A DNA stretch of 22,931 nucleotides from CAVSUR01 sp052143655 (GTDB lineage Bacteria > Actinomycetota > Actinomycetes > Streptosporangiales > Streptosporangiaceae). Under the pieces are notes generated by a model. The model had not been told where the DNA came from. It worked only from the letters and a program-made list of their open reading frames with translations, and ran no database searches. Each line of letters begins with the position of its first letter. Position 1 is the first letter of the stretch. Of the stretch, positions 12,676-21,412 are shown one piece after another. The position numbers and the translations under genes are program-made. Where the stretch lies: NCBI GenBank assembly GCA_052143655.1, contig JBKQSL010000083.1, forward strand, positions 1 to 22,931, in the 5' to 3' direction.

Positions 12676-15600
12676 TCAGCCGCGGACGGTTACCGGGACG
12701 GCCTCGGTGTACCGGACCCGGCCGAAATACATCACCTTGACCAGCGCCCACCAGTGCTCGCCCGGCCGGGCCGTGGCCGGAGCGGCCACCTGGAAGCCGA
12801 TCTCCGCGAGCTCGCCCGGCCCGGCGCAGAAGCCCGCTGCCGGTGGCCCGGCCTGCGCCCAGCTGCCGAACGGGCTGATCAGCTGGGCCTCGCCGCGGAT
12901 CACCGCCGCGGTGCCATTGCGCAGCAGCATGGTGAGCTGGCCAGCCTCGCCCGGGCGCAGGGCCAGTTCCGGCTCGGCCACCCGCAGCTCCGCCTCGGCC
13001 GCCTGGGCGCGCCGGTCGGCCTCGTACCAGGCCGCATGCTCGGCCAGCGGCGCGCCGGGCGCCGGCGGCGCGGCCTCGCCGGTCACGGTGAGCACCGCAT
13101 CCTCGGTGAGCTGGCCCAGGTGATCGGTGATCTGGGCGGTCACGAACGCGCGGCCGCCAGCCCCGGGCCTGGCCCGTACCGCCAGGTCCCAGCAGGCATG
13201 GCCGAGGGCAGGCAGGTCGAAGTCGAGCGGCCCGGCGGGCTCGACCGCCAGCCCGGCGGGTATGCCGAGCCGGACCGAGCCGGCCGCTGGGCCAGCCCCG
13301 GCGCCGACCGTCAGCCGCAGCAGGCCGGCCTGGCCGCCGTCCGGCGCGCCGCCGACGTCCAGCCGGGCGGGGGACAGGTGCACAGCCACCGGCATGTTCC
13401 CGGCGGGTGTCGGGCCCTTGCCGTGCAGCCAGTAGCGGGCGAAGACCGGCTGGGCCGGCTCGGCCGGGCCCGGGCCGCCGCCGGGCAGCCCGGCCGGGCC
13501 GGCCGGCGTGTCCTGGGCCGGCAGCAGCGTCAGCGTGGCCACCCCGGCGGCCGGCAGCCCGGCCACGGCCGCGCCGTCCGCCAGCGGCAGCGCCGCGCCC
13601 GCGGCGTCCTCGCACAGGCTGCTGCTGGCCGCCGACCGCACCCCGGTGAACAGCCGCACCCGCGCGCTGGAGGTCCCAGCGCCGCCGGAGACGTCGCGGA
13701 GCCGGACCGTGACGCCGTCGCCGCGGGTCGGCTGGCTGCCGGGAGCCAGCGGGTTGCCGCGCGGCTTGAGCGCGGTCAGCACCGCCGTGGCCGGCTCGAC
13801 GCTGGCCAGGCTGGCGGTGGCCGGCCAGTCGCCGTCGTGCAGGTCGGTGACCACCGTGAGCAGGTCATGGTTGTACTCGAGCCCGGCCTGCGGGAATCCG
13901 GCGGTACGCCAGTCACCGGGCCCGGCGGCCAGCGCGTACTCGAACGTGTGGCTCCAGTGCTGCCAGGCGAAGCTGGAGCCGTCCGGAGTGGTGCGCGGCT
14001 CGCCGTCGATCCACACCCCGCACGGCCAGGCGCTGCACGCCCGCATCAGCGCGATGGTCAGCACGCCGTCCGGCGTCACCAGGCTGGACGGCGTGCCGCG
14101 GTTGAGCAGCGCCACGCAGTGCCCGGCCAGCGCCGTCTGCGGGCCGCCGGCGCCCGTGTCCGCCGGGCCGGGAGCCGGGCCGGGCACCTCGATGACCGCA
14201 TCGGCCAGGTCGTCGAGCAGCTCGGCGGCCGCCGCCTCCAGGTCCGCGGCCGCGACGATCAGGGCCGGCAGGTCGCGCGCGCCGCGCACGTCGGCTCCCG
14301 GCGCGAACGCCTGCTGCCTGCCGCGGGCGGCCGGCACCCACACCCGGCCGCGGCCGGCGGCCGCCACCTGCCGGGCCAGCTCGGCCGCCGCCGCCCCGGC
14401 CGTGGCCAGCAGCGCGGCGCTGACCTCGTTCACGTCGGGGCCGCCGAGCAGGATGCGGAAGTCGGGCAGGTTCGAGTCGACGTCGATCGACCCGTACCGC
14501 GGGCCGCCGGGCACCGAGCAGGTGGCGGTGACGCCCTGCCGGGCCAGGGCAGCCATCAGCTCGCGTACCACGGCCCGGGACGGCACAGCCCGGGACGGCG
14601 CGGCGCCGTCGGCACCGGCCCCGGCGGCGCCCTCGGCGCCGAGTGCCGCCGCGCGGGCCGGCGCCGGGCTGGCGACGACCTCCGCGACGCCAATGGCCTG
14701 CAGCTGCCGGGCGCCGTCCGGGCCTGCCACGGCCACGCGGGCAGTGGAGCCCAGGCCGAACCACTCGTGCGCCGGGTTGTCGAGCGTGAACGAATGCCGT
14801 GCCACGTCGGTGTCAGCCGCGCCGAACGGCCTGCCGAGCACGGACACGGCGCTCTGGTACACCGGCAGACCGCCCGCGACCGCGACCGGGAACGCTACCC
14901 GCAGCAGCCGGTCCTGGCCGATGGAGCCGTCGACGTGGGTGCGGAACTCGATCCGGCTGGCGCCGTCCCACAGCAGCGTCTCCTGGGTCACCGTCAGCCC
15001 GCCGAGGGTGAACTCGGCCACCAGCCGGCCGCCGGCCGGGCAGCGCTCCGCCCGCAGCCGGGCCGGGGCGCCGGCTGACCCTCGTCCCGCTCCTGTCGTC
15101 GACAGCAGCCACGGGCCCTCGCCCCAGCGCGGGTGCGCGGGGTACTCCTCCTGCAGCAGCAGCTCATTGGCGGGCCCGGCGAGCAGCTCGGCCCCGGTCC
15201 GGCGGTCGGTGATCCGGGACAGGGTGCCGCCGGCCTGCGGGTCGGCGGTGACGGCGAAGGCCGCGTTCTCGATCGCGGTGCCGGGCACCGGCTGCCACCG
15301 GCTGGCCGCCTCCTGCGGGCCGCCTGGCGGCCCCGGCACCGGGACGGCCACGTAGCTGCGGTAGCCCAGCGCGGGCACGTCGCGGGCCCGGAATGTCAGC
15401 GTGACCTCGCGCAGCGCGCCGTCGCCGGCCCTGGTCACGCCCTCGGCCAGGAACGGGACGGCCGCGCCGGCGTCGTCGCGCAGCGCCAGCCACCCGGCCG
15501 GGGCTGCGGCCCCGGACGGGCCGAGCGTGACCCGGGCCATGCCGCTGCGCGGCTGCGCCAGCGAGTTGACCACCACGATCGCGGCCGGCCCGGGGCCGCT

Positions 15601-17184
15601 GTCATCGCCGGCCGGCCCGGCGGCGCTGGCAGCCGCCGCCGTGCCGGCCCGCGCGGCCAGGTAGCCGATGGCCGCCCGGCGGGCCGCCTCCCCGCGCTCC
15701 CACGCCTCCCGCCAGCCCGCCAGCAGGTCCAGGTAGACCTGGTCGCCCTCGGTGCCGGTGATCGCGTCATGATGCGCGCCGAACACCAGCTGGTGCCAGG
15801 CCTTGTCCAGGCTGGCCGCGGGGTACTCGGCGCCGGCCAGCCAGGCCAGGGTGGCCAGCCGCTCGCCGTCGCAGACCGCGATCTCCGCGGCCCGCTGCCC
15901 CTGCTTGGTGTCGATGAACGACACGTCCTTGCCGGTGTAGACCGGGTTCATGTCCCGGGTCTGCGGGGTGATCCAGATGTCGCGCGCCGCGGCGTCCGCG
16001 CGCACCGCGGCGAAGAACTCCCGCGGCACCGCGGTGACGAACCTCGGCCACACGTACCGGGAGTTCCAGTCCCGGTGGATCGCGGTCGCCCAGCGGGACG
16101 GGATCACGTGGTCACCGCCGACCGGCAGCAGCACGTTGCGCGTCGCGGCCACCGGGGCCAGCTCCCGGAACTGCTGGTAGGCGGCCTGCTGCGCGCTGGC
16201 CAGGTCGGCCGCCTGCTGGGTGACCCAGCCGGCACTGTAGTGATTGGCCATGTAGCTGGTCAGCAGCCCGGAGCCGTCCGGTGCGATCCACTCGAACTCG
16301 GACGCGAACTGCATCAGCCGGTTGTCCCCGGCCGTGCGGCCCGGCCCCCACTGATGGAACGGTCCGCGGGCCCACGCGGACTCGGCCAGCCCGGCCGCGG
16401 CCATCAGGCCCGGGTAGCCCGGGTCGAAGCCGAAGGCATCCAGCATCCAGGCGCTGCTCGGGCTGCCGTGCAGCACGCCGCGCTGGAACGCCAGGCCGTA
16501 GACGGCGTTGCGGATCGTCGACTCAGCGCAGGTCAGGTTGGTGTTCGGCTCGTTGTAGCTGCCGCCGACCAGCTCGATCCGCCCGGCCGCGATGAACCTC
16601 AGCAGGTCGGCGCGGTCCTCGGGATGCGCGTCGAAATGCGGCTTGAGATAGTCGATCTCGGCGAGCACGAACTTGTAGTCCGGGTCGGCCCGCGCGGCGT
16701 CCAGGTGCAGCCGGATCAGCTCGAAGGCGGTCCGCACGTCGGGCAGCTCGCCGTCGCTGCCGGGCAGCAGCAGCCGGGTCTGCAGGAACTCGCCCTGGGT
16801 GTTCCACCACACCGGGTCGTAGTGGAAGTGGCTGACCATCCACATGGTCCAGCCGGTCTCGGCCACGGTGATCTCCGCGGCCGTCTCGGCCCGGCCGCCG
16901 TCGCCCTCGGCGATGACCGTCACCGGCCGCCGGCTCCCGGCCGCGGCGGGGGCGGCGGCCAGCACGCCCACCTCGGCCGTGACCTCCGAGCCCGGACCCG
17001 GGGCGGGCGTCAGCGCGGGCTCGGGGGTGCTGACACCGGCCCCGGCGATGCGCACCGTGACCGGCCCGCCGGGCCCGCCGCCCGGCCCGGGCGAGTCCCC
17101 GGCCAGGGTCACCGTGATGATCTGCAGCGGGCGTCCCGCGGTGCCGGCGAACAAGTCGGTCGAGGAGACCCCGCTGATCCGCAT
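12676..17184 (-). CDS. GH38 alpha-mannosidase with C-terminal beta domains
   Basis: A 1502-residue glycoside hydrolase of family 38, which removes alpha-linked mannose using an active-site zinc. After a roughly 110-residue beta-type N-terminal region comes the catalytic barrel. HFHYDPVWW holds the zinc ligands H121 and D123. WMLDAFGFDPGYPG holds the nucleophile D249, with F252 where many relatives have His. FGAHHDAITGT holds H471. A middle helical part and long beta domains follow, ending in a NEW3-like domain (about 1380-1502: ELALRPGEAGQLTMLLRNGT, SPFGSW). It is longer than most GH38 enzymes (about 1000 residues). No signal peptide is seen, so it is probably cytosolic and acts on imported oligosaccharides. 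It is divergent from a LacI regulator, the usual arrangement for sugar-induced control. Confidence 0.95.
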   Translation of the reverse strand: MRISGVSSTDLFAGTAGRPLQIITVTLAGDSPGPGGGPGGPVTVRIAGAGVSTPEPALTPAPGPGSEVTAEVGVLAAAPAAAGSRRPVTVIAEGDGGRAETAAEITVAETGWTMWMVSHFHYDPVWWNTQGEFLQTRLLLPGSDGELPDVRTAFELIRLHLDAARADPDYKFVLAEIDYLKPHFDAHPEDRADLLRFIAAGRIELVGGSYNEPNTNLTCAESTIRNAVYGLAFQRGVLHGSPSSAWMLDAFGFDPGYPGLMAAAGLAESAWARGPFHQWGPGRTAGDNRLMQFASEFEWIAPDGSGLLTSYMANHYSAGWVTQQAADLASAQQAAYQQFRELAPVAATRNVLLPVGGDHVIPSRWATAIHRDWNSRYVWPRFVTAVPREFFAAVRADAAARDIWITPQTRDMNPVYTGKDVSFIDTKQGQRAAEIAVCDGERLATLAWLAGAEYPAASLDKAWHQLVFGAHHDAITGTEGDQVYLDLLAGWREAWERGEAARRAAIGYLAARAGTAAAASAAGPAGDDSGPGPAAIVVVNSLAQPRSGMARVTLGPSGAAAPAGWLALRDDAGAAVPFLAEGVTRAGDGALREVTLTFRARDVPALGYRSYVAVPVPGPPGGPQEAASRWQPVPGTAIENAAFAVTADPQAGGTLSRITDRRTGAELLAGPANELLLQEEYPAHPRWGEGPWLLSTTGAGRGSAGAPARLRAERCPAGGRLVAEFTLGGLTVTQETLLWDGASRIEFRTHVDGSIGQDRLLRVAFPVAVAGGLPVYQSAVSVLGRPFGAADTDVARHSFTLDNPAHEWFGLGSTARVAVAGPDGARQLQAIGVAEVVASPAPARAAALGAEGAAGAGADGAAPSRAVPSRAVVRELMAALARQGVTATCSVPGGPRYGSIDVDSNLPDFRILLGGPDVNEVSAALLATAGAAAAELARQVAAAGRGRVWVPAARGRQQAFAPGADVRGARDLPALIVAAADLEAAAAELLDDLADAVIEVPGPAPGPADTGAGGPQTALAGHCVALLNRGTPSSLVTPDGVLTIALMRACSAWPCGVWIDGEPRTTPDGSSFAWQHWSHTFEYALAAGPGDWRTAGFPQAGLEYNHDLLTVVTDLHDGDWPATASLASVEPATAVLTALKPRGNPLAPGSQPTRGDGVTVRLRDVSGGAGTSSARVRLFTGVRSAASSSLCEDAAGAALPLADGAAVAGLPAAGVATLTLLPAQDTPAGPAGLPGGGPGPAEPAQPVFARYWLHGKGPTPAGNMPVAVHLSPARLDVGGAPDGGQAGLLRLTVGAGAGPAAGSVRLGIPAGLAVEPAGPLDFDLPALGHACWDLAVRARPGAGGRAFVTAQITDHLGQLTEDAVLTVTGEAAPPAPGAPLAEHAAWYEADRRAQAAEAELRVAEPELALRPGEAGQLTMLLRNGTAAVIRGEAQLISPFGSWAQAGPPAAGFCAGPGELAEIGFQVAAPATARPGEHWWALVKVMYFGRVRYTEAVPVTVRG

Positions 17185-17230
17185 CCTGTCATCGTTGCAT
17201 GCGCGGTCCCGGCGGCCTGCGCGCTAGTCC

Positions 17231-17258
17231 TTGCCTGCCGGGGCCGGCCGGATACGAT
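17231..17258 (+). promoter_or_regulatory. candidate promoter for the LacI gene
   Basis: TTGCCT (17231-17236) and TACGAT (17253-17258) are 16 bp apart, a fair sigma-70-type pair in the 142-bp gap between the divergent mannosidase and LacI genes. It would leave a leader of about 60 bases. A clear LacI operator is not obvious; the GCATGC palindrome near 17199 and GGGCGCTTACG near 17292 are only weak candidates. Confidence 0.4.
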
Positions 17259-17326
17259 GCTCATGGTCAGTAATCAGCCGCGAGCGCAGGCGGGCGCTTA
17301 CGCACAGAGCGGGAGCGTGACTGCTG

Positions 17327-18358
17327 ATGCCCGAGCCGGCGGTAACCCTGCGGGACGTCGCCAAGCGTGCCGGAGTGCACCCGGCGACGGCCTCGCGTGC
17401 GCTCAACCCCGAGACCCGGCTGCTGGTCAGCGAGGAGACCGCCCGGCGGGTGCTGGCCGCGGCCAGCACCCTGGGCTACCGGCCGAACGCGGTGGCCCGG
17501 TCACTGCGGACCCGCCGCTCGCACACCATCGGCGTGCTCATCCCGGACCTGAACAACCCGCTGTTCCCGCCGATCGTGCGCGGCCTGGAAGACCGGCTGG
17601 CCGCCGACGGGTACGTCGCGCTGATCGGCAACACCGATTCCGACGACGAGCGCGAGGAAATGGTCTTCGAGCTCATGCGGGCCCGGCACGTCGACGGCTA
17701 CGTGATGGCCACCGCGACCGCGCACAGCAAGGTGCTGGCCGAGGCGGCCGAGGCCGGGCTGCCGGTGGTGCTGATGAACCGGCTGGCCGAGGAGTACAGC
17801 TTTCCGTCGGTCTCGGTTGACAACGAGCGGGGCGTGCGGATGGCCGTCGCCCACCTCGCCGGGCTCGGGCACCGCCGGATCGCCTACGTGGCCGGACCGC
17901 AGGACACCTCCACCGGCCGGGACCGGCTGCATGGCTACCTGGCCGCTATGCAGGCCGCCGGCCTGGCCGCCGAGCCTTGCCTGACCAGCCACGCCGCGGC
18001 GTTCTCGATCGAAGAGGGCTACCGGTGCTGCCAGGAGCTGCTCGCCGCGCCCGGCGGGTGCACGGCGATCGCCGCGGCCAACGACATGCTCGCGATCGGC
18101 TGCTACAAGGCGCTGGACGAGGCCGGGCTGAGCTGCCCTGATGACGTGTCGGTCATCGGGTTCAACGACATGCCGTTCATCGACCGATTGCGGCCGCCGC
18201 TGGCCACCGTCCGGTTCCCGCACTACCAGGTGGGCACCGAGGCCGCCCAGCTGCTGCTGGAGCGGATCGGCGGTGCCGACGGCCCGGTCAAGATCCTCTA
18301 CCTGGCCCCGGAGCTGGTCATCCGCGGCTCCACCGCGTCGCCCCGGACAGCATCCTGA
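17327..18358 (+). CDS. LacI family transcriptional regulator (sugar-responsive)
   Basis: A 343-residue LacI/GalR repressor. The helix-turn-helix and hinge are textbook: VTLRDVAKRAGVHPATASRALN (6-27), then GYRPNAVARSLRTRRSHTIGVLIPDLNNPLF. The periplasmic-binding-like effector domain spans about 65-335, with the IAYVAGPQDTSTGRDRLHGY, TAIAAANDMLAIGCYKALDEAG and DDVSVIGFNDMPFIDRLRPPLATV stretches. GGGAG is 11 bases before the ATG at 17327, somewhat far. It is divergent from the GH38 gene, so it most likely represses it and itself until mannose-containing sugars or their breakdown products bind; this is inference from arrangement. No sugar ABC transporter genes are next to it. Confidence 0.95.
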   Translation: MPEPAVTLRDVAKRAGVHPATASRALNPETRLLVSEETARRVLAAASTLGYRPNAVARSLRTRRSHTIGVLIPDLNNPLFPPIVRGLEDRLAADGYVALIGNTDSDDEREEMVFELMRARHVDGYVMATATAHSKVLAEAAEAGLPVVLMNRLAEEYSFPSVSVDNERGVRMAVAHLAGLGHRRIAYVAGPQDTSTGRDRLHGYLAAMQAAGLAAEPCLTSHAAAFSIEEGYRCCQELLAAPGGCTAIAAANDMLAIGCYKALDEAGLSCPDDVSVIGFNDMPFIDRLRPPLATVRFPHYQVGTEAAQLLLERIGGADGPVKILYLAPELVIRGSTASPRTAS

Positions 18359-18369
18359 CGCCTGCGCTG

Positions 18370-18643
18370 TCAGTCGTAGTGGCGCAGCATCGGCCACAGC
18401 CGGGCCCATGGCCGGCGGGGGCCGGTGCATACGTAGACGTGGCCGCCCCAGTTTCAGCGACACCCACGCCAGCAGCGGCGCTAGAACCGGCTGGTCGACA
18501 TAGCTGGCCTGCAGGTGCCGGGCACAGTCCAGCATGTACAGCTCGTCGCGGTGAAAGCCGTACCTGGTCGACAGCGCCATCAGCACGGCGAAGACAATGC
18601 CGCCAACTACGATCACCCGCCGGTCGAAGGCGTCGGAGTTCAT
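18370..18643 (-). pseudogene. relic of a GT39-family membrane glycosyltransferase (internal deletion)
   Basis: An intact start is fused to an intact end with the middle missing. From ATG at 18643 come about 66 residues typical of GT39/ArnT-like membrane transferases: a first helix (RVIVVGGIVFAVLMAL), then TRYGFHRDELYMLDCARHL and YVDQPVLAPLLAWVSL with the conserved acidic loop. After KLG the frame changes by one base. The second frame then gives GHVYVCTGPRRPWARLWPML and RHYD before a TGA (18370-18372), which is how this family usually ends. The normal protein is about 500 residues, so some 400 codons are gone. It lies on the same strand 32 bp after the DUF1992 gene. Not functional. Confidence 0.8.
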
Positions 18644-18675
18644 GCCGCGAGTCTTCCGGTCGCGGTGCCTGCCCG

Positions 18676-19170
18676 CTACCGCCGGCGGTGGCTAAACAGG
18701 CGGCGCCGCCTGCGGGGCTGGGGCTTCGCGTCGGCCGGGGCAGCCGGGCCAGCCGCTGGCGCAGCGGCCGGCTGCTGCTCGCGCCACCGGGCGATCAGCT
18801 TCTCCTCGTCAGCCAGCGGCACGAACAGCGGCGGCCCGAGCGGCATCGCGCGCCACTGCCGGATCCGCTGATTGAGCTCGGCGGCCGTGTCCCGCACCTC
18901 CTGCTCAGAGCGCAGCAGGTGCACCGACTCGGTCAGCAGCTCGGTCTCCTTGCGCAGCCGCAGCGGCACCGGAAGCAGGTCCTCAGCGGGCACTCCCTCG
19001 CGGACTGCGTAGTCGCGCAGCCAGGCCTCAGCGGCGTTCTCGCTGCCCCGGTCCGGCAGCGGCTTGCCCGCGCCGGGCAGGTCGTCGAACGCGCCGCGTG
19101 CCTGCGCCGCACTGATCTGCTCGTCGATCCACGACGTGAAGCTCATCCCAGGCGGCTTGCGCTCAGTCAC
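18676..19170 (-). CDS. DUF1992 (DnaJ C28-like) protein
   Basis: A 164-residue protein with the DUF1992 domain found alone in bacteria and in vertebrate DNAJC28. The signature is near the N-terminus: SWIDEQISAAQARGAFDDLPGAGKPLPD (about 13-40). The rest of the domain follows (AEAWLRDYAVREGV, LRLRKETELL, IRQWRAMPLGPP). It ends in an Ala/Pro linker and a strongly basic tail (RRRRRLFSHRRR) that could bind nucleic acid or acidic lipid. Its cellular role is not established. It is upstream of the GT39 relic on the minus strand and divergent from a small membrane protein gene, with 247 bp between them. Confidence 0.9.
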   Translation of the reverse strand: MTERKPPGMSFTSWIDEQISAAQARGAFDDLPGAGKPLPDRGSENAAEAWLRDYAVREGVPAEDLLPVPLRLRKETELLTESVHLLRSEQEVRDTAAELNQRIRQWRAMPLGPPLFVPLADEEKLIARWREQQPAAAPAAGPAAPADAKPQPRRRRRLFSHRRR

Positions 19171-19280
19171 GCCGCCCCCGCCCGTGGCCGCCGCGGCCCG
19201 GCGGGCCCGGCCGCCCTGTCTCGTCGCACCCTTCGGCTCTCCGCATGCGCCAGTTCCGGCTAGTCCTCATGACCACGATA

Positions 19281-19316
19281 TGCGAGGGCCCGCTCACGCT
19301 GCCGCGGGCCCTTGCG
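19281..19316. other. long hairpin in a divergent intergenic region
   Basis: AGGGCCCGC (19285-19293) and GCGGGCCCT (19304-19312) form a perfect 9-bp stem. It extends outward through G-T wobbles and two further pairs to about 13 bp (19281-19316), with a 10-base loop. It lies between divergent genes (DUF1992 and the membrane protein), so it is not at a gene end. It would sit in the leader of the membrane-protein transcript, about 100 bp before its ATG, as an attenuator or a small RNA end. Confidence 0.4.
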
Positions 19317-19417
19317 TGCGGGACCGCGGATTGGGCCCTTCCGCCGGCGGGAAGAATCCGGGCGCAAGCGCGCCGGTCAGGGCTATCACGCGAGCTCAGC
19401 GGGGAATCTGAGGTCAC

Positions 19418-19717
19418 ATGGAACGCCAGGCAGCGATATCCGCCAAGGTGGCGCATGCCCGCGAGGTCGAGCGGATCCTGCAGTGGCTCGGCTGGTCGGT
19501 GGCCCTGCTGGGAATCATCGGAGTGGCCTGCTTCTCGGTCTTCTGGGCAGTCGGCGAGCTGTCCGCCGAGCAGGGTGTCAGCCTCGTTCTCGGTACGGCG
19601 CTGGCCACGGTCCTGTCCGGCGCTACCGCCTACGGCTCCGGGGTCAACGTCGGGCTCGGCGCCGAGCGCCTCGCGCTCGCGGCCAGGGCCGCGGGTGACC
19701 AGCCAGCCGCTCGCTGA
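19418..19717 (+). CDS. small two-helix membrane protein of unknown function
   Basis: A 99-residue protein not recognised as a known family. The N-terminal 22 residues are helical and charged (AKVAHAREVERILQW). A transmembrane helix follows at about 25-46 (WSVALLGIIGVACFSVFWAVG), then a short acidic loop (ELSAEQ) and a second hydrophobic segment at about 52-75 (GVSLVLGTALATVLSGATAYGSG). The tail is Ala-rich and charged. GAGG 4 bases before the ATG supports the start. It is a single gene divergent from the DUF1992 gene. An apparently coding stretch in another frame begins around its stop codon. Confidence 0.7.
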   Translation: MERQAAISAKVAHAREVERILQWLGWSVALLGIIGVACFSVFWAVGELSAEQGVSLVLGTALATVLSGATAYGSGVNVGLGAERLALAARAAGDQPAAR

Positions 19718-19746
19718 GCCGGGCGGCCCTGCCCGACGGCTACGGC

Positions 19747-19926
19747 GTGATGCGGGCGGCCTGCGCGGACCTGGGCCCGGAACTCGCGGATACCACGATG
19801 TCCTACTACGAGCGGGAGCCGCGCGGGGTGCTCGTCACTGCGGCGGCTCGTGGCCGGGCCGGCCGGCCCGGCCGCCTCAGCCCCTTCCGGGAAAGCAGGC
19901 CGCTGCCGGACGGCCAGCCCACCTGA
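19747..19926 (+). CDS. possible 59-residue ORF or relic after the membrane-protein gene
   Basis: This frame is open from a TGA near the end of the membrane-protein gene to TGA at 19924-19926. Nearly every codon ends in G or C, as in real genes here. From GTG at 19747 it gives a protein starting VMRAACADLGPELADTTMSYYERE, then PRGVLVTAAARG and a Pro/Arg-rich end. The protein-like character already begins about ten codons earlier (LSRAALPDGYG) with no start codon or ribosome site. That suggests a frameshifted or truncated relic as much as a small gene. No family is recognised. Confidence 0.35.
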   Translation: MMRAACADLGPELADTTMSYYEREPRGVLVTAAARGRAGRPGRLSPFRESRPLPDGQPT

Positions 19927-19972
19927 TCCCGGCCTTCCCGCCGCCTGCCCGCTCGCAGCGGCCGGGCGCGCG

Positions 19973-21412
19973 TTAGACGGCGCGGCCCGCCCCTGGCCCG
20001 GGAGCCGGGCCGGCCGCGTGGCCGCCAGCCGCCCGGGCGAGGGCGCGCAGCGCCGCCGGGAAGATCCCGGCCGGGGGAGTGACCAGCCCGGCGCCGACCT
20101 GGCCGGTGCCCGCGACCTTGCCCGCCATCCCGGTGTTGATCTGCGGCATGATGCCGGTCCGCACCACCCGGGTCACGTCGATCCCGGCCGGGGTGCCGCG
20201 GAACTCCAGTACCGGCACGCGCAAGAGCGGGTGCTCGGCCAGGGTGATCTCATACATCCGCCGGGTCGTGGCCAGCGCGTCGGCCACGGTGCCGCCGACG
20301 AGCCGGACGATCGCCGGGGCCGCGGCCATCGCGAACCCGCCCAGGCCCGCTGTCTCGGTGATCGCGGAGTCGCCGATGTCGGGGCTGGCATCCTGCGGCC
20401 CGTAACCGCCCAGGAACAGCCCCTGCGGGGTCAGCGCCGGGGCCGTGAACCACTCGTCGCCCGTGCCGGACACCTGGATGCCGAAGTCGGTGCCGTTCCT
20501 GGCCATGGCCACGACCATCGTCGCGCCCGGGATGTCCCGGGCCGCGTCCAGCGCCAGCTTGCAGGCCGGCATGGCCAGGTTGAGGAAGAAATGGTCGTTG
20601 CCGGCGATGAACGCCACGGCGCGGGACACCTCGGCCGCCGGGAAGCCGGACTCGATCAGCGCGGGGAGCAGGTCGCGCAGCAGCATCAGCGTGCCGGTCC
20701 GGTTCCGGTTGTGCGCCTCGTCGCCCATCTGCACCATCTGGGACAGGATCGCGGTCACGTCCGCGGGCCCGCGGACGCGCACCGCCGCCTGCAGCAGCGG
20801 CCCCAGCGAGTCCGACATCCACCGCAGCCGGGTGATGACCTCGGGGGAGTAGGCGCCGTACCGGAGCACCTTCCCCAGCCCCTCGTTGAGCGAGCAGTAC
20901 GAGCGCTGCCCGGTCGCCGGGTCCTCCAGCACGAGCACCCACATCGACGGCGAGACCACGCCGGCCATCGGCCCGACGGCCCGGCGGGAGTGGCACGGAG
21001 ACAGCGTGAACGCGCCGCGGCCGGCCAGCGCGGCCGCGGCGTCCGGGTCAGCGGCCAGTCCTTCGAGCATCGCGGCGCCCATCAGCGCGCCGCGCAGCGG
21101 CCCGGCTGCCCGCTCCCAGCTGACCGGCGGCCCGGCGTGCAGGAACTCGCCGGGCCGCAGGCCGAGTGCGGTCGCCGCGGGCAGCACGTCGACCAGGTGC
21201 GCCCGCACCGCGAGCATCCGCCGCACCGCCAGCTCATTCGCGGCGGCCCGGCGCGCGTCGGCGAGCACCGTGACCAGGTCCGCCTCGGTCCCGGCCGGCG
21301 GCGGCGCCCAGTCCACCCGGGTCACCCGGGCCGCCTGCCGCTCGGCGGCGTCGGCGAGCAGGCTGATCCCGGCGGTGATCACGTGCGGCTGGCCGCGCAG
21401 CAGCCCGGTCAC
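19973..21412 (-). CDS. DUF1116 protein, YlbE/AllG-like subunit of oxamate carbamoyltransferase
   Basis: A 479-residue DUF1116 protein. In E. coli the homologue YlbE (AllG) works with FdrA (AllF) and YlbF (AllH) in oxamate carbamoyltransferase, at the end of anaerobic allantoin breakdown. Family stretches are seen: FTLSPCHSRRAVGPMAGVVSPSMW, RSYCSLNEGLGKVLRYGAYS, QMGDEAHNRNRTGTLMLLRDL, IAGNDHFFLNLAMPA, MARNGTDFGIQVSG and FLGGYGPQDASPDIGDSAITET. GTG at 21412 overlaps the FdrA stop by 4 bp (GTGA), so translation is coupled. The frame is open well upstream of 21412, but that part is only the shadow of FdrA. It is longer than E. coli YlbE because of extra sequence at both ends. It is the last gene of its operon in this window. 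Confidence 0.9.
   Translation of the reverse strand: MTGLLRGQPHVITAGISLLADAAERQAARVTRVDWAPPPAGTEADLVTVLADARRAAANELAVRRMLAVRAHLVDVLPAATALGLRPGEFLHAGPPVSWERAAGPLRGALMGAAMLEGLAADPDAAAALAGRGAFTLSPCHSRRAVGPMAGVVSPSMWVLVLEDPATGQRSYCSLNEGLGKVLRYGAYSPEVITRLRWMSDSLGPLLQAAVRVRGPADVTAILSQMVQMGDEAHNRNRTGTLMLLRDLLPALIESGFPAAEVSRAVAFIAGNDHFFLNLAMPACKLALDAARDIPGATMVVAMARNGTDFGIQVSGTGDEWFTAPALTPQGLFLGGYGPQDASPDIGDSAITETAGLGGFAMAAAPAIVRLVGGTVADALATTRRMYEITLAEHPLLRVPVLEFRGTPAGIDVTRVVRTGIMPQINTGMAGKVAGTGQVGAGLVTPPAGIFPAALRALARAAGGHAAGPAPGPGAGRAV

Noticed and set aside
12754..17820. Long plus-strand open frames opposite the mannosidase gene (774, 615 and 895 residues)
   Set aside because: High GC removes stop codons from the antisense frames; the opposite strand encodes a clear GH38 enzyme over the whole stretch.
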